Shown: in pieces, positions 16,269 through 24,744 of the stretch | Numbering within the stretch: the stretch's first letter is position 1 | How the letters are laid out: each line of letters begins with the position of its first letter | NCBI RefSeq assembly: GCF_947491715.1 | Contig: NZ_CANLKR010000009.1 | Location: 1 to 64,000 of the forward strand | Reading direction: 5' to 3' | DNA from: an uncultured Shewanella sp. | Lineage (GTDB): Bacteria; Pseudomonadota; Gammaproteobacteria; Enterobacterales; Shewanellaceae | Length of the DNA stretch: 64,000 nucleotides | Notes under the pieces: generated by a model | Seen by the model: only the letters and a program-made list of their open reading frames with translations | The model's database searches: none | Told to the model about the DNA's origin: nothing | Translations under genes and position numbers: made by a program

Positions 16269-18323
16269 ATGTTTTTGATTGATGAAACCAGCAATATTTA
16301 CAGACCAGCAGTGGAGTGGGTTTCCTTCCTCGCCTACCTTAGCGCAGCATTCCATATCTATTATTATCCCTTCTTGCCATTACACACTGGATTGTTCTTC
16401 GTCGCCTTTTTAACCATCTTGGGACTATCTCGCGGTATACAAGCTATTCAGATTATTAAAATGAGAAGGCGATTACGTTTCCTAGCGCACTACGCTGTCG
16501 CAAACGACAACGTCCCCTTCAGTTATTCTCATCGATTACTCGGTAAAGGGTTTGAATGGAAACCCCTCCACGCACAGCGAATAGACACATTGATGACACC
16601 AGAAGGGCGAGGTTACTGTGAGGAACCAGTTATGACCCTACTTGTCAGAAAAATGGAACGAACACTCCAAAAAAGCCCTGTTAATGCGGTTAAAAAAATA
16701 ACTAAAATCACTGGATTCGATCATTGGATGAACCCATTTAGACCACTACCCTCGATCCAAGGACACTGCTTCATCCACGGAGTCGGTACGCACGAAAGCG
16801 ACATAGGGATGACATTAGCAGAGACCAACGGTCACACTTTAGTCACTGGCTCAACCAGAGGAGGAAAAACCGTTTTTGCCCGGTACTTGATAAACCAAGA
16901 TGTGGCCCGTAACGACGGCCCTGTCATAATATGGGATCCAAAAGGCGACGCGGAACTCATGCTTTGCGCCGCCAGTAACGCTAAAAAACACAACCGCACT
17001 TTCTACATGCTCCATCTTGGCCACCCGGATATATCCGCCCGGTACAATAGTGTGGGTATATTTCAACGAGTGTCAGAAATTGCAACCCGTGTTGCATCAG
17101 GTGTCGCAGGGGAAGGTAATTCAGCTGCATTTAAAGAGTTTACTTGGCGATTTGTCAATATCGCAGCCCAAGCCATGGTGAACATGCAAGAAAGGCCCAC
17201 CTTCGAACACATCACTGAAGCCATTAATAACATGGATCCGTTATTCGTTCGTTATTGCGAGCATTTTTTAAGTCAGAAAAGTGAATATTTTGGATGGCAA
17301 GAGGAGGTATACCGCATTGAAACCACCTATAAAAATATTGAACGAAAATTAGAGGGCCGCTCCCCTCACTCCGCCGCACTGTATATCTTTGTGGAAAGAA
17401 AGCGTATTAATGATCAAGTACTGGGTGGATTAATGTCAGCCATTCGCTACTCACGAAGCCATTTCGATAAACTGACCGCAAGTGCATTGCCTTTACTGGA
17501 AAAGCTCACCTCAGGTCGTTTGATGGAAATTCTCGCACCGAGTTACAACGACTTATCCGATCACCGCCCGATAGTGTCTTGGGATAAAGTTATCCGTAAA
17601 AATGCCGTTTTCTACATCGGCCTCGACGCACTCTCTAATAATGAGGTAGCAAAAGCATTTGGCAAAGCGTGTTTCGCCGATTTCGTGTCATCAATTGGGT
17701 ATTGGTATAAACATGGGATCGAATCTGGATTATCAGACGCGGCACCATTAAAAATGCCGAATATATATGGCCATGCCGACGAGCTTTCCGATCTTATAGG
17801 TGATCAATTCCAACCTCTTCTTAGTAAAGCAGGGGGGGCTGGACTACGAATGTGTTGTTACACTCAAACCGATGCGGACGTGGCTGTCGGTTTGGGCAGT
17901 AAAGAAAAAGCAGCTGTGGTGTTCGGTAATTTTAATAATATCATCACATTCAGAGTGAAACGTCCAGAAACCGCAGAGTTACTCACATCACAACTGGCCC
18001 TTACTCAAATCAATCGATTTACGACCAACGTAAGTAGCGCCCAACCAGTTCGTTCTGACAGCGTTCACGATTTCAGAACCTCTGGCGGCGATCAATCAAA
18101 ACTCATTGACACGCCACCCATCACCCCCCAAATGATAATGAATTTACCAAAAGGACACGCCTTTGCACTCGTCGATGGGGGTAAACTTTTCAAAATCCGA
18201 GTGCCATATATCATCGAAACAGATACCGATATTGACGCGGTACCCCACGCATTGAAAGACCTTGCGGAACAAATGAGACAACAATACAAGACATCAGAAT
18301 CATGGTGGTTCAAAGCGGAGTAA
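16269..18323 (+). CDS. traD: TraD coupling protein (VirD4-like ATPase)
   Basis: The 684-aa protein has two N-terminal membrane helices at about residues 18-60 (WVSFLAYLSAAFHIYYY, GLFFVAFLTILGL). The ATPase part has Walker A GSTRGGKTV at about residue 195 and WDPKGDAEL after it. GHADELSDLIGDQFQPLLSK, at about 500, is the Walker B-like segment. It matches the SXT/PFGI TraD type (TIGR03743), which brings the relaxase-DNA complex to the secretion channel. Length is normal and the frame is intact. AGAAGGATC precedes the ATG, and the upstream 172 nt are very AT-rich and may hold a promoter. Confidence 0.93.
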   Translation: MFLIDETSNIYRPAVEWVSFLAYLSAAFHIYYYPFLPLHTGLFFVAFLTILGLSRGIQAIQIIKMRRRLRFLAHYAVANDNVPFSYSHRLLGKGFEWKPLHAQRIDTLMTPEGRGYCEEPVMTLLVRKMERTLQKSPVNAVKKITKITGFDHWMNPFRPLPSIQGHCFIHGVGTHESDIGMTLAETNGHTLVTGSTRGGKTVFARYLINQDVARNDGPVIIWDPKGDAELMLCAASNAKKHNRTFYMLHLGHPDISARYNSVGIFQRVSEIATRVASGVAGEGNSAAFKEFTWRFVNIAAQAMVNMQERPTFEHITEAINNMDPLFVRYCEHFLSQKSEYFGWQEEVYRIETTYKNIERKLEGRSPHSAALYIFVERKRINDQVLGGLMSAIRYSRSHFDKLTASALPLLEKLTSGRLMEILAPSYNDLSDHRPIVSWDKVIRKNAVFYIGLDALSNNEVAKAFGKACFADFVSSIGYWYKHGIESGLSDAAPLKMPNIYGHADELSDLIGDQFQPLLSKAGGAGLRMCCYTQTDADVAVGLGSKEKAAVVFGNFNNIITFRVKRPETAELLTSQLALTQINRFTTNVSSAQPVRSDSVHDFRTSGGDQSKLIDTPPITPQMIMNLPKGHAFALVDGGKLFKIRVPYIIETDTDIDAVPHALKDLAEQMRQQYKTSESWWFKAE

Positions 18324-18329
18324 TGGACA

Positions 18330-18998
18330 TTGAGTAACCGCGACAACCGACAACCCAACCCTGAAAAAGTGGAAAATAAACTCAACCCATTAGTTATACT
18401 GAGTAAAATAGTAGCAGCATCAATAATAGGTATTATCGCCGCTGTTTTTATTGAATGTATGTTCTTGTTTACTGGACTAGTCGATGAGCACCACGCACTG
18501 AATCAATTCAATGCCGTGCTTCATTGGTTTGATGAGAAATTAATCAATCAAGAGAGCCATGTATACATAAACTGGATTGACCAGAACATTTCATTGGATA
18601 AAATAGCGTCAAAAATAGGGGCGGGCTCTTTCCCTCTTATTCAATCTTGGATGGATAAGTCAAAAACCTATATTATATCAAGTTGTTTTGTGATCCTGAC
18701 TGCACTAATCAAGCTTTTTGTCGTCATTTTTTATCTCCCAATTTTATTATTGCTTACTGCGGTATCCATTACTGATGGGCTCGTTCTCAGAGACATACGC
18801 AAAGCCGACAAAGGCCTCGATTCTGGGCGTAAATATGCACTAACAAAAGTGATGATCTGGCCTTCCTTTATGATTAGTTGGATTTTTTTTCTAATTATCC
18901 CAATCGCCATTCCCCCTATATTGCTCTTATTTATACCGAGTGTATTTTTCCTCTTTCTAGTTCGAACATGGGCACATAGATTGATTAAGCACTGGTAA
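18330..18998 (+). CDS. ICE membrane protein, PFL_4697 family (DUF4400)
   Basis: The 222-aa protein starts at a TTG a few nt after traD; the only nearby ATG runs into a stop. It has four hydrophobic segments, at about residues 23-48, 128-150, 167-187 and 190-212, with the family-like stretch ITDGLVLRDIRKADKGLDSG. Its position directly after traD is the conserved order in PFGI-1-type elements, where it is a partner membrane protein of the coupling complex. Here it is the last recognisable transfer gene. The expected RAQPRD, DUF3262 and TraE/K/B/V/C-like genes do not follow. Confidence 0.8.
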   Translation: MSNRDNRQPNPEKVENKLNPLVILSKIVAASIIGIIAAVFIECMFLFTGLVDEHHALNQFNAVLHWFDEKLINQESHVYINWIDQNISLDKIASKIGAGSFPLIQSWMDKSKTYIISSCFVILTALIKLFVVIFYLPILLLLTAVSITDGLVLRDIRKADKGLDSGRKYALTKVMIWPSFMISWIFFLIIPIAIPPILLLFIPSVFFLFLVRTWAHRLIKHW

Positions 18999-19014
18999 AA
19001 GCAATGAATGCAGA

Positions 19015-19458
19015 TTATCGAATCATACTATCAATGATCGGTTTTTGATTTTCCCACCTCAACAGTAAGATATCAAGAACCCGATCTTCCAGTAGATCTG
19101 CAATTTCATCCTTCTCAAATGAGCGCTTCACTTCAGCATAAGAAAAAGTATCAATATCATCACCGCTAAATAATATTGTAGAACCATCGGATCGAATTCG
19201 GAAATCCTCGGTACCCTCACCATACTCAAGCCCCGGCCCCCATGTCTTTGTAAAGGGGATACAAAGCGCCTGCAAATCATCCTCAATATTGAGCTGAGCA
19301 CAATCAACATCTTCAAAAGTAAGTACACATACAAGCACCCCCTCTTTTTCTGTCCACTCGCACAGTGGAGACCTCCCGTATCGATGGAATATAGACTTAT
19401 GAGCCGCGTAGTCTTCCTTTAGTAAGACTAAATTTACAGTGGTATTATCACTCATCAT
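19015..19458 (-). CDS. hypothetical acidic cargo protein
   Basis: The 147-aa protein is acidic and soluble (NIEDDLQALCIPFTKTWGPG, EYGEGTEDFRI, FSGDDIDTF). GAGGTAACA precedes the ATG pair at the start. It converges on the transfer operon and is probably the last gene of a minus-strand cargo set. I do not recognise a family. Size, acidity and company resemble single-domain immunity or anti-defence proteins, but nothing diagnostic is seen. Confidence 0.55.
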   Translation of the reverse strand: MMSDNTTVNLVLLKEDYAAHKSIFHRYGRSPLCEWTEKEGVLVCVLTFEDVDCAQLNIEDDLQALCIPFTKTWGPGLEYGEGTEDFRIRSDGSTILFSGDDIDTFSYAEVKRSFEKDEIADLLEDRVLDILLLRWENQKPIIDSMIR

Positions 19459-19523
19459 TGTTACCTCATGAAATCAGTAATATGAAAACAATAACAAACT
19501 TTAGGTTTCTCGCTTTTTTGTGA

Positions 19524-19817
19524 TTAGCAGTGATCTTTTAAGTAATTTAGTTCAAATATACTTCGCGCAATGTGTAATAAACTATCCGCCTCCGCTTTAA
19601 ATCCCTCTTTCGCTAAAAGATCAAGCGCAGAAGAAAACCTCGATCTCGATGATAATAAAAATAAATCATTACATACACCATCCTCATAGTCCTCAAATAA
19701 CGTTGTAGATAGCTCATGCTCAATCAGTGCGCTGGGCTCCTTTTTATAGCTTGTAAGCAAAGCGTCATATGATAACTTTTCTTTTAACAAACCATCATTT
19801 AACTTACTCATATTCAT
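19524..19817 (-). CDS. hypothetical small helical protein
   Basis: The frame encodes up to 97 aa. An AAAAGGAG ribosome site is better spaced for the second ATG (19811), so the product is probably 95 aa starting MSKLNDGLLKEKL. It is helical and charged with a leucine-rich C-terminus (LLHIARSIFELNYL). No family is recognised. It lies in the same direction as its neighbours at 19829-20002 and 19015-19458, in a likely small operon. Confidence 0.55.
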   Translation of the reverse strand: MNMSKLNDGLLKEKLSYDALLTSYKKEPSALIEHELSTTLFEDYEDGVCNDLFLLSSRSRFSSALDLLAKEGFKAEADSLLHIARSIFELNYLKDHC

Positions 19818-19828
19818 CTCCTTTTGAC

Positions 19829-20002
19829 CTAAATAAGCGCGAGCACCAATTGATCTTTTTCACCCACCGTCGCCCAAACCACCACATATTCAACCCCATC
19901 AAATATGCATGTATGATTTAAAGAGGCACGCGTTAGTTCACGCATAAAAGACTGAGCTAACTCAAGTGTGCCCAGCCTTTCAATATTAATGCTCGCTTTC
20001 AT
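19829..20002 (-). CDS. 57-aa hypothetical protein
   Basis: The frame MKASINIERLGTLELAQSFM ends in a strand-like VEYVVVWATVGEKDQLVLAL. A strong GGGGTGAG ribosome site lies 4 nt before the ATG. The stop is 12 nt before the next minus-strand gene, so they are probably co-transcribed. The pattern of one helix followed by strands could fit a small regulatory or antitoxin-like protein. No family is recognised. Confidence 0.5.
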   Translation of the reverse strand: MKASINIERLGTLELAQSFMRELTRASLNHTCIFDGVEYVVVWATVGEKDQLVLALI

Positions 20003-20101
20003 CACTCACCCCACGTTCAGTCACTCCACTCAAAAACAATGAAATTAGATCAATCGATTAAATATTCCTTTTTGAAAATGATATCCATAACACACACTCC
20101 A

Positions 20102-20767
20102 TTACCTATAATCCATAATGACTTCGTTACCATCGAGCAGAAAAGCATTATCCATCCCGACACAAGCCCCCATCGACCTCACCCGGCCATCAAAATTAAT
20201 AATGTCAAAATCACTATCTGCAAATAATACATCGACGGCATAATATCCCCTCATGAAGTAACGATGCTCCGCCAGAAAGTCATAAGTCACCTCAAACGCA
20301 TCCCCTGCACCACAATTAGTCTCCCTTATCAATAAATAAGGATTAAATACCTTGTCATCACATTCGCTTATAAAATCTAAACTGACATAAGGTAAAAATC
20401 CCTTTAAATTATCAGTCTCTAAATCGAACAGAAAAGAGGACTCATTAGCCATATAAAAGTAAAACAACACCCCACCATCTTTTGTTAACACACACTGCTC
20501 TCTAACAATGTCAGTGTACTTATCTGATAGAATAGGAATAGGTAGTTCAAACTCTAGTAAATCAATATCAGCGGTTATCATTAATTGATATTTTTCAATG
20601 AGTAACAGTAAATTTCGCTGGCAAACACCCACGGTCTCAAACTCATACGTAGTCATCAACTCATCAACACACTTATTGAGGTAAGGGTCTTTATTACAAT
20701 TGTCATGTAAGTAGACAATTATGCCTGACATCATCATATTCAAAGAGCAAATATCTATTAACCTCAT
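20102..20767 (-). CDS. hypothetical cargo protein
   Basis: The 221-aa protein is acidic with many Asp and aromatic residues (DIDLLEFELPIPILSDKY, ANESSFLFDLETDNL, FADSDFDIINFDG). It has no signal peptide and no clear membrane helix. I do not recognise a family. It is the first gene of the minus-strand cargo set. The region upstream of it (to 21032) has no convincing gene and separates it from a divergent plus-strand gene. Confidence 0.5.
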   Translation of the reverse strand: MRLIDICSLNMMMSGIIVYLHDNCNKDPYLNKCVDELMTTYEFETVGVCQRNLLLLIEKYQLMITADIDLLEFELPIPILSDKYTDIVREQCVLTKDGGVLFYFYMANESSFLFDLETDNLKGFLPYVSLDFISECDDKVFNPYLLIRETNCGAGDAFEVTYDFLAEHRYFMRGYYAVDVLFADSDFDIINFDGRVRSMGACVGMDNAFLLDGNEVIMDYR

Positions 20768-21032
20768 CTATGAGTAAGTTATTTGTAAAACTATTATCTC
20801 ATAAGCCCATTTTCTCGCTTTTTTACTAACCCCATATACTGATAGATAACGACCGAGGAAGAACAAAGCCCATCCAGACAAATAACACCTTAATTCCATG
20901 AAGATTAAACGTAGACTGACAAAACGGAGGTTCATTTCCCTTTTAAAAGTTGATTGAAAATAATACAATGTACAATGAAGTTATAGAAGTCCTTCAATAT
21001 ATTAATAATTATAATAAAAATAAGGCAATAAT

Positions 21033-21566
21033 ATGGATCAGACATTTAATCAATATGCTGTGGAGTATAGAAAGAAGAATGAAGTCTTTGGTAAAAGAAT
21101 AAGAGACACAACCCCCCACAAAATTGATATAAGCTCACCATTCCAACTAGTTGTTTATTACGATACAAAAAAAATAAAAATAGATACGATACCCTTAGGG
21201 ATCCAATTCTCCGCTGATAGTGTTATTTGCTGGCCATTTACTCGTTCTAAGGCTATGAATTTAAAGTCATACTCCCCAAAACATAAAGCAATGTATACGA
21301 AGATTGTTGAAAAATGCAGTGAGATTAAAGAGTTTAGTAACGAGTATTTGTACATCCCATCAGAAGCAATAAGAAACCCCACCTCCGAAATTCTTACGTC
21401 CAGCTACAAAATAGATGAAATGCTCTCTTATCTAGCACACACGATTAACGCGACAGCATATATGGCATTCGAGTATACTGACACAGTACTGTATCTCGCA
21501 ATCACCTCTTCGTTAGATGATTTAATCCAACAACACAAGGCTGACAATATCGCCTTCATACATTAA
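21033..21566 (+). CDS. hypothetical cargo protein
   Basis: The 177-aa protein is soluble with mixed strands and helices (PFQLVVYYDTKKIKIDTIPL, YKIDEMLSYLAHTINATAYM). AATAAGGCAA precedes the ATG. It is divergent from the gene at 20102-20767 and closed by a hairpin just after its stop. No family is recognised. The AT-rich codon use is like that of the other cargo genes. Confidence 0.5.
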   Translation: MDQTFNQYAVEYRKKNEVFGKRIRDTTPHKIDISSPFQLVVYYDTKKIKIDTIPLGIQFSADSVICWPFTRSKAMNLKSYSPKHKAMYTKIVEKCSEIKEFSNEYLYIPSEAIRNPTSEILTSSYKIDEMLSYLAHTINATAYMAFEYTDTVLYLAITSSLDDLIQQHKADNIAFIH

Positions 21567-21574
21567 TTTATTAA

Positions 21575-21601
21575 TATTGCTCACTATGGCGAGTGAGCAA
21601 T
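21575..21601 (+). terminator. hairpin after a cargo gene
   Basis: ATTGCTCAC/GTGAGCAAT is a perfect 9-bp stem with a 9-nt loop, starting 9 nt after the stop codon. There is no T run, so termination is uncertain; it may protect the 3' end of the transcript. Confidence 0.4.
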
Positions 21602-21694
21602 TAACGCAACGCTTTTATTGACATTAACCCCCTCCCTATATAGTCTGTTTTTTAACCGCCTGTTTTTTTACCCCATAATAATTCCCTAAGACCC

Positions 21695-21795
21695 CATCAA
21701 CCAGCCTCTGTCTGCTTGATGCCGTTTCTATTACGCCACCGCTCCCCCAGTTCACCGCCTACGGCTTAAGGCAAATCTTCTGATCGCCGAATTCA
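21695..21795 (+). promoter_or_regulatory. conserved leader element, copy 2
   Basis: This block is near-identical to those at 665-765 and 23442-23542, with changes mainly in the loop and linker (GCCGTTT for GTTGTTT; one C more or less near CCCCAGTTC). Both hairpin arms are intact. It ends 25 nt before the ATG of the first member of the paralogous gene family, with a potential GGAAA ribosome site between them. Confidence 0.65.
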
Positions 21796-21820
21796 ACTAA
21801 TCCAACCCAAGGAAAACACT

Positions 21821-22243
21821 ATGAGGATCTCAAAAGTCCACAGGGATAACTATGCCCTTTTAAAATCACTCAACATCATATCGAACAAAGTACTCCCGTT
21901 GCTTATCACATCCAACATGAAAGATTCCATGTCACTAGTTGCACAAGAAATACAGTTTTTAGATGGCTATATGATCGAAGGTACTAAAGGACTATCTCTT
22001 GTTAATTATCATAGAAACAACACCTTTCATACAACCTGCAGTCCAGAGATGAAAATGCTCGTTAACTGTGACAAACAATGGGTGCTGGCAAAAGCATTTC
22101 AACAAGACAACCCCCCAATATATCTCTCAATCCCCCGTTCTGATCACCCCATCACGAATGGTATGGAGAAAGAATTAAACCATGTCTTAAATCAGTGGCT
22201 AAAAGAGCTCATTGCCGAAGGTCATGGCCATCATTGGAAATAA
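21821..22243 (+). CDS. paralogous family member 1 (HxDNYxLLKxLN type)
   Basis: The 140-aa protein begins MRISKVHRDNYALLKSLNII and ends LNQWLKELIAEGHGHHWK. The same two end motifs recur in four other genes up to 25150, so these are tandem paralogues. The middle (YMIEGTKGLSLVNYHRNN, CDKQWVLAKAFQQDNPPIYL) is also shared in pattern, most clearly with the members at 23570 and 24268. The His/Trp-rich end could bind metal. No known family is recognised. It lies directly behind leader copy 2. Confidence 0.6.
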   Translation: MRISKVHRDNYALLKSLNIISNKVLPLLITSNMKDSMSLVAQEIQFLDGYMIEGTKGLSLVNYHRNNTFHTTCSPEMKMLVNCDKQWVLAKAFQQDNPPIYLSIPRSDHPITNGMEKELNHVLNQWLKELIAEGHGHHWK

Positions 22244-22262
22244 GCGAGTAAGGAAAATAATC

Positions 22263-22772
22263 ATGGAAGACATCAAACACACATTAGAACAACTCAGCCA
22301 TCACTCTAACGATAGTAAGAACGACAAATATTTGTTTAAACAACTAGATAGTGTAGCTCAACGTAATTATCAATTAATGAAGGAACTAAATCTAATCAAA
22401 AAACATATCCCTATACCGTTCATTGTTGTTAGTCAAAATACGACTGACACTAGCGTATACGGGTTCTATGTCAACCCCACCGAAAACCCCACAGTAGAGT
22501 ACTCACTCTCAGAGCACTACAACCCCAAAGCTAAAGATAACCCTCACGATTGGGGGGAATGTAATGTAAGCACAAAGATGCTCATCATTCCAAAGAGTAA
22601 CTGGGTATTGGGAACAGAGATAGACTCCCCTCCCACCAACTTCTCTTTAGTAAGCCATCTCGACAACCCTAACGAATCAATCATAAATTACCTAGTGATA
22701 GCCGAGTGCGTAAACCAATTCCTTCTAAATATCTTTGAAGAAGGCCACGGTAAGCATTGGGCCCATATTTAA
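22263..22772 (+). CDS. paralogous family member 2 (diverged)
   Basis: The frame opens earlier, at 22212, but the ATG at 22263 has the better ribosome site (AAGGAAA, 5 nt upstream) and avoids overlap with member 1. This gives 169 aa. Shared motifs are AQRNYQLMKELNLIKKHIPI near residue 40 and VNQFLLNIFEEGHGKHWAHI at the end. It carries an additional N-terminal helix of about 35 residues and a longer middle. It starts 20 nt after member 1, so they are co-transcribed. Confidence 0.6.
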   Translation: MEDIKHTLEQLSHHSNDSKNDKYLFKQLDSVAQRNYQLMKELNLIKKHIPIPFIVVSQNTTDTSVYGFYVNPTENPTVEYSLSEHYNPKAKDNPHDWGECNVSTKMLIIPKSNWVLGTEIDSPPTNFSLVSHLDNPNESIINYLVIAECVNQFLLNIFEEGHGKHWAHI

Positions 22773-22783
22773 AAGAGTTAACC

Positions 22784-22966
22784 ATGGCCACCATCCAATG
22801 GACAAACGAACGCGGTAAAATGTCACTCAAACATATAGAGAATGGAAATAAAACACTATGTGGCATATCAATACCTTACAGAAGGAAAGAATGGAGTTTT
22901 TACGGTGAAACTGAGTGTGGAAAATGCAAGCAGATCAAAAGGAAAACCACCAACCCCGATGAATAA
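22784..22966 (+). CDS. 60-aa cysteine-containing small protein
   Basis: The ATG at 22784 (MATIQWTNERGKMSLKHIEN) lies 12 nt after the previous stop and gives 60 aa. The Cys residues (TLCGI, then ECGKCKQIKRK) fit a small zinc-binding protein. It sits between two unknown genes in the family array and is probably co-transcribed with them. No family is recognised. Confidence 0.5.
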   Translation: MATIQWTNERGKMSLKHIENGNKTLCGISIPYRRKEWSFYGETECGKCKQIKRKTTNPDE

Positions 22967-22979
22967 CTAAGGAATTTTT

Positions 22980-23381
22980 ATGAAAAATATCAACTATCAC
23001 CACCAACTATCAGACAAAGTACTTCCCTTTCTAACCCACTACCAAACTGATTTCACTGTGACAGATAAAAAAATGCTAGCAGGACATACCGGCGCATTTA
23101 TTTTAGCTATGCGAAAATCAGGTACTAATTTTGTTATCAAACAAAAAGAGCACTTGCTTGATTTCGGGCTCCCTCTATTTGACGAACATAACACTAAACC
23201 TTCCATTCAAACCCTTAACGACACAATTCTAACCCTACTCAAAAGTAACGATAAATTTTTCATTGGCGAAAATGGCCATGTGAAAAAAGCATCACTCAAA
23301 CAAGCTATGAATTTTTTTGAGTCCTGGAAACCTTACATTGATCAAATTTATTCAGACTACCAACCCAATCCCACGAAATAA
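22980..23381 (+). CDS. hypothetical protein within the paralogue array
   Basis: The 133-aa protein (MKNINYHHQLSDKVLPFLTH, LDFGLPLFDEHN, LKQAMNFFESWKPYIDQIY) has no signal peptide. It does not show the NYxLLKxLN start of its neighbours, though its length and helical end are similar. AAGGAATTTTT precedes the ATG. A strong terminator closes the transcript that began at leader copy 2. Confidence 0.5.
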   Translation: MKNINYHHQLSDKVLPFLTHYQTDFTVTDKKMLAGHTGAFILAMRKSGTNFVIKQKEHLLDFGLPLFDEHNTKPSIQTLNDTILTLLKSNDKFFIGENGHVKKASLKQAMNFFESWKPYIDQIYSDYQPNPTK

Positions 23382-23395
23382 CGTAACAATCATCC

Positions 23396-23430
23396 AAAAA
23401 AGCGTAAGGGGGACACCCCTTAGCTTTTTT
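23396..23430 (+). terminator. Rho-independent terminator
   Basis: TAAGGGG-GACA-CCCCTTA gives a 7-bp stem, extended after a one-base bulge by AAAAAAGC/GCTTTTTT, with a run of six T. It ends the first operon of the array, 12 nt before leader copy 3. Confidence 0.85.
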
Positions 23431-23441
23431 CACTAAGACCC

Positions 23442-23542
23442 CATCAACCAGCCTCTGTCTGCTTGATGCCGTTTCTATTACGCCTCCAATCCCCCAGTTC
23501 ACTGCCTACGGCTTAAGGCAAATTTTCTGATCGCCGAACTCA
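23442..23542 (+). promoter_or_regulatory. conserved leader element, copy 3
   Basis: This is the third copy of the leader at 665-765 and 21695-21795. Within the last hairpin ATC has become ATT, which still pairs with GAT through G-U. That is mild support for an RNA structure. It lies 12 nt downstream of a terminator and 27 nt before the ATG of family member 3. A promoter would have to overlap the terminator or the element itself. Confidence 0.65.
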
Positions 23543-23569
23543 CCCCCTTCAACAACAGAGGTAAACATT

Positions 23570-23992
23570 ATGAAAATCAGAAAAATTCATACTGATAACT
23601 ATCAACGATTGCAAACGCTTAACATCATACAACTCGATTTTACGCTAAGGACTCACGCCAAAAGTATCAGTTCAGGATACATGGATTTAATTATTGAAGA
23701 ACGAACCCATCTGGATCAATTTCTGTCCCCAGAGACCAAAGGATACTCACTTGCACACTATTTTGTACAAAATGGCGATATGTGTAGCGATCCTTTTATG
23801 CAAATACATATCAACAATGAAAATCAGTGGGTAGCAGCCCATTCATTCCAACAAGATCTACCACCGTTCCACAGTGAAGTATTTCCTGAACCCAAAATGT
23901 ACAAACCCGCACTCGAGAAAGAACTCAACCAGTTCCTCAGTGATTGGTTACAAAACCTGATCGATCAAGATCATGGGAAACACTGGGAATAG
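23570..23992 (+). CDS. paralogous family member 3
   Basis: The 140-aa protein begins MKIRKIHTDNYQRLQTLNII and ends LNQFLSDWLQNLIDQDHGKH, then WE. It has the same length as member 1 and shares the middle pattern (FLSPETKGYSLAHYF, ENQWVAAHSFQQDLPPF). Members 1 and 3 both follow a leader copy, so gene and leader were probably duplicated together. AACAGAGGTAA is the ribosome site. Confidence 0.6.
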   Translation: MKIRKIHTDNYQRLQTLNIIQLDFTLRTHAKSISSGYMDLIIEERTHLDQFLSPETKGYSLAHYFVQNGDMCSDPFMQIHINNENQWVAAHSFQQDLPPFHSEVFPEPKMYKPALEKELNQFLSDWLQNLIDQDHGKHWE

Positions 23993-24042
23993 TTCAACTC
24001 ACTCGCGCCCGCACTGGGTGCGAGTGATGTAGAGGCACAAGT

Positions 24043-24258
24043 ATGAGCAAGAGCAACCGCGAGCAAATGTGGGCCAATCAAAAAGCTGAACATTACAGCC
24101 GCTATTTACGCTGTAAGCAAAAGACGGCAACACGAAATCGAAACTTGATTAAAAACTGGCTCGATAGTCTCGATCCAACCGAGCGTGAACTATCACGCAC
24201 CACCCTGAATAACATGAGAATTAGCCGTAACAACAAGAGGGATAATTCGTGTAAATAG
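24043..24258 (+). CDS. small basic protein in the array
   Basis: The 71-aa protein (MSKSNREQMWANQKAEHYSR, NRNLIKNWLDSLDPTERE) is strongly basic and helical, which suits nucleic-acid binding. It starts 50 nt after member 3, behind a hairpin (24000-24026, CACTCGC/GCGAGTG), and its stop is 9 nt before member 4. TAGAGGCACAA gives the ribosome site. No family is recognised. Confidence 0.5.
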   Translation: MSKSNREQMWANQKAEHYSRYLRCKQKTATRNRNLIKNWLDSLDPTERELSRTTLNNMRISRNNKRDNSCK

Positions 24259-24267
24259 GAGTACATC

Positions 24268-24684
24268 ATGAAGATATCTTACGTACATAATGATAATTAT
24301 TACTTGTTAAAATTACTCAATGTCGTTGAACCATGGATAGCACATCGAACCGTCTATTGTGAAGACCCCACATCGCTCATTGCACGTGAAGTGGACTTTC
24401 AAAGTGAAGCCGCAATCGACGGAACATTAGGACTATCACTGCTGAATTTTAACCAACCCCAACCCGCCCCCGAGTTCGAACTGATAATGTACGTCAATCC
24501 AACCCAAAAGTGGGTGCTAGCAAAGTCATATGAACAAAAAAACCCTCCATTTTATATACCCAAACCACCACTAGATAAACCTAACAATATAGGCCCACAA
24601 AAAAATATCGATACGATATTACACAATTGCCTGACAGATTTGTTTAAACAAGGCGCTGGTGAAAAGTGGATCCCTACTACCTAA
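24268..24684 (+). CDS. paralogous family member 4
   Basis: The 138-aa protein begins MKISYVHNDNYYLLKLLNVV and ends LTDLFKQGAGEKWIPTT. The middle (AAIDGTLGLSLLNF, TQKWVLAKSYEQKNPPFYI) aligns by eye with members 1 and 3. The end motif is weaker, with GAGEKW in place of GHGKHW. TAGGAGTACATC precedes the ATG. It is probably co-transcribed with the genes from 23570. Confidence 0.6.
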   Translation: MKISYVHNDNYYLLKLLNVVEPWIAHRTVYCEDPTSLIAREVDFQSEAAIDGTLGLSLLNFNQPQPAPEFELIMYVNPTQKWVLAKSYEQKNPPFYIPKPPLDKPNNIGPQKNIDTILHNCLTDLFKQGAGEKWIPTT

Positions 24685-24744
24685 ATAAATAGATAAGAAG
24701 GTACTCCTTATCTCTCCCCCACTTTACAAAGAAAGGAACACATT

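Noticed and set aside
20768..20968. 66-codon minus-strand frame upstream of the 221-aa gene
   Set aside because: No ribosome site, unusual composition and no family pattern; more likely part of the control region.
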